Origin: JAJYVH01 sp964548595 | GTDB taxonomy: Archaea; Micrarchaeota; Micrarchaeia; Micrarchaeales; CABMGC01 | Assembly: GCA_964548595.1 (NCBI GenBank) | Contig: CAZJQO010000043.1 | Span: 1-13,128, forward strand | Length of the DNA stretch: 13,128 nt | Direction of reading: 5' to 3' | Part shown: positions 12,138 through 13,128 of the stretch, piece after piece | Layout: each line of letters begins with the position of its first letter | Position numbering within the stretch: position 1 is the first letter of the stretch | Program-made: the position numbers and the translations under genes | The notes under the pieces: generated by a model | The model's database searches: none | Told to the model about the DNA's origin: nothing | What the model saw: the letters and a program-made list of their open reading frames with translations, nothing else

Positions 12138-13076
12138 TCAGACTATACCGAGACCCGCAAGCATGACAGGCATTATTATTGTTGCGTCCCCGTCTATGGT
12201 TACGTACTTGGCATTCTCCCTTATCTTGCCCCATGAAACAGCTTCTGTTAGTCTGGCGCCGGAGAGGCTGCCGTCGAACTGCGTAGCTGTAGTTATGTAC
12301 ACGGCGTAGTCAAGGCCTCCCTTGAACTGGTTCCACCAGATCACGTGATGCTTGCTTATGCCGCCGCCGACCATCAGTGCGCCAGTCTTCCTGTGCTCGA
12401 ACGCTATGTCGCTGAGCTTAAGCTCGTCGCGAATCATGTTGAGCTTGAAGTCGTGCGTCTGTGAGAAGATAGAGAGCTGCGTGCCGAAGGCGCCGTCGAC
12501 TATGCCAGGGTTGAAAATGGGCACATTGTGAAGGTACGCCTGCCTTACTATCGATCCGCTGTCTGTCATGCGCCTGCCGAACTCGTGTACGAGCTCGCTC
12601 GGGCTGTATTCCTTCTTGTAGTCTTTGCTCTTGTAGATGTCGTCCATTATCTCGTTGAAGTAGTTCTCCAAAGCAAGTCCGTACTCCTTCTGCCCTATGA
12701 AAACGTTGCCGAGCCTGTAGATCTTCTGTCTGTGGAGCGCGGCATCGTCGGCGTAGAAGCTGCCGAAGCTGTACTTGCCTCCGTGCGCCCTTGCAAGGTC
12801 GTGGTCTAGCGTGCCACATGTTGTTATTATTGCATCGAAGTGCTTGACCGCCTGCGCCAGCGCGCCGCGAAGGCCTGTAGCCACTATGTCTGCTGGGAAA
12901 GAGAGGAAGTTGAAGCACTCCTTGTCGTCGAGCATCTCGCGCACTATGTCTGTACCCTGCGCCATGTGCTGTGCGGAGAAGCCGCCCATGCTCTTCATCG
13001 AGTCGATGAGCTCGCTGACCTTCATACCTTTCCTCAGTTTCAGATCCTTTATGGTCCGTAGGCGCATCTTTGCCAT
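12138..13076 (-). CDS. dys: Deoxyhypusine synthase
   Basis: A 312-residue NAD-dependent enzyme that transfers the aminobutyl group of spermidine to a lysine of aIF5A, the first step of hypusine formation. The active-site segment GGGISKHHVIWWN (237-249) carries the catalytic Lys242, equivalent to Lys329 of the human enzyme. NAD/spermidine-site segments TTCGTLDHDLAR (85-96), DYAVYITTATQFDGSLSGAR (256-275) and EAVSWGKIR (278-286) are all present. The length matches archaeal homologues (about 310-340). The start ATG (13074-13076) is chosen as the first in frame; another ATG three codons on is possible. A TATA-like CTTTTAATTA lies just upstream. It is followed 19 nt later by metK, a sensible pairing because SAM feeds spermidine synthesis. 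The substrate aIF5A is not in the window. Confidence 0.95.
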   Translation of the reverse strand: MAKMRLRTIKDLKLRKGMKVSELIDSMKSMGGFSAQHMAQGTDIVREMLDDKECFNFLSFPADIVATGLRGALAQAVKHFDAIITTCGTLDHDLARAHGGKYSFGSFYADDAALHRQKIYRLGNVFIGQKEYGLALENYFNEIMDDIYKSKDYKKEYSPSELVHEFGRRMTDSGSIVRQAYLHNVPIFNPGIVDGAFGTQLSIFSQTHDFKLNMIRDELKLSDIAFEHRKTGALMVGGGISKHHVIWWNQFKGGLDYAVYITTATQFDGSLSGARLTEAVSWGKIRENAKYVTIDGDATIIMPVMLAGLGIV

Positions 13077-13110
13077 TAAGTCACTTTTGTGGATTCTCTA
13101 TGGAGCCCTC

Positions 13111-13120
13111 TAATTAAAAG
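13111..13120 (-). promoter_or_regulatory. TATA-like element for the deoxyhypusine synthase-metK unit
   Basis: The minus strand reads CTTTTAATTA here, centred about 38 nt before the deoxyhypusine synthase ATG. A start site about 25 nt downstream would give a leader of roughly 12 nt. No Shine-Dalgarno stronger than AGTGA is seen before that ATG. Confidence 0.4.
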
Positions 13121-13128
13121 GATTTATC

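Noticed and set aside
1..13128. CRISPR array, tRNA, rRNA, IS element or long repeat
   Set aside because: Reading both strands I saw no regularly spaced repeats, cloverleaf sequences, rRNA segments, transposase motifs or terminal inverted repeats; no search was possible.

Overview
The window is a compact archaeal chromosome segment. The evidence is archaeal-type ribosomal proteins (uL11, uL1, uL10/P0, a P1-type stalk protein ending GLASLFG, uS10), Spt5, EF-1alpha (not EF-Tu), deoxyhypusine synthase, a Trm5/Tyw2-family tRNA methyltransferase, TATA-like promoters and a class III (prepilin-like) signal peptide. Very tight gene packing, short proteins, an uL10 without its tail and the QSALEFL-type pilin leader would fit a small-genome DPANN archaeon (Micrarchaeota/ARMAN-like). 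That placement is inference; I cannot prove the lineage from this window.

Layout. 16-932 (minus): Spt5 and ribosomal protein L11. 1045-2616 (plus): a D1-less Trm5-like methyltransferase and a secreted pilin-like/surface protein. 2618-3200 (minus): a diferredoxin with a long insertion, preceded by an unannotated-looking 59-codon gene with its own TATA box. 3251-7789 (minus): one probable operon reading L1-L10-L12-TldD-PmbA(TldE), with the two TldD/E genes packed 4 nt behind the stalk gene and behind each other. 7790-8023: a 234-nt divergent promoter region with TATA boxes for both sides and small hairpins next to both ribosome-binding sites. 8024-9605 (plus): EF-1alpha and S10. 9602-13076 (minus): deoxyhypusine synthase followed 19 nt later by S-adenosylmethionine synthetase.

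The standout is the S-adenosylmethionine synthetase. It is a bacterial/eukaryotic-type MetK (not the distinct archaeal MAT family) interrupted in its ATP-binding active site, between GGGCF and SGKDP, by a 452-residue intein with a two-motif LAGLIDADG endonuclease. Removing the intein leaves a normal 386-residue MetK. The intein is more A+T-rich than its host gene, keeps both endonuclease acidic residues, and seems to have Gln where block B normally has His.

Functionally most of the window serves translation: ribosomal stalk and L1/L11, EF-1alpha, S10, Spt5 (transcription-translation coupling), tRNA position-37 modification, and hypusination of aIF5A. MetK supplies SAM both to the tRNA methyltransferase and, through decarboxylated SAM and spermidine, probably to deoxyhypusine synthase. 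No tRNA, rRNA, CRISPR array or IS element was seen. No gene-free stretch exceeds 300 nt.
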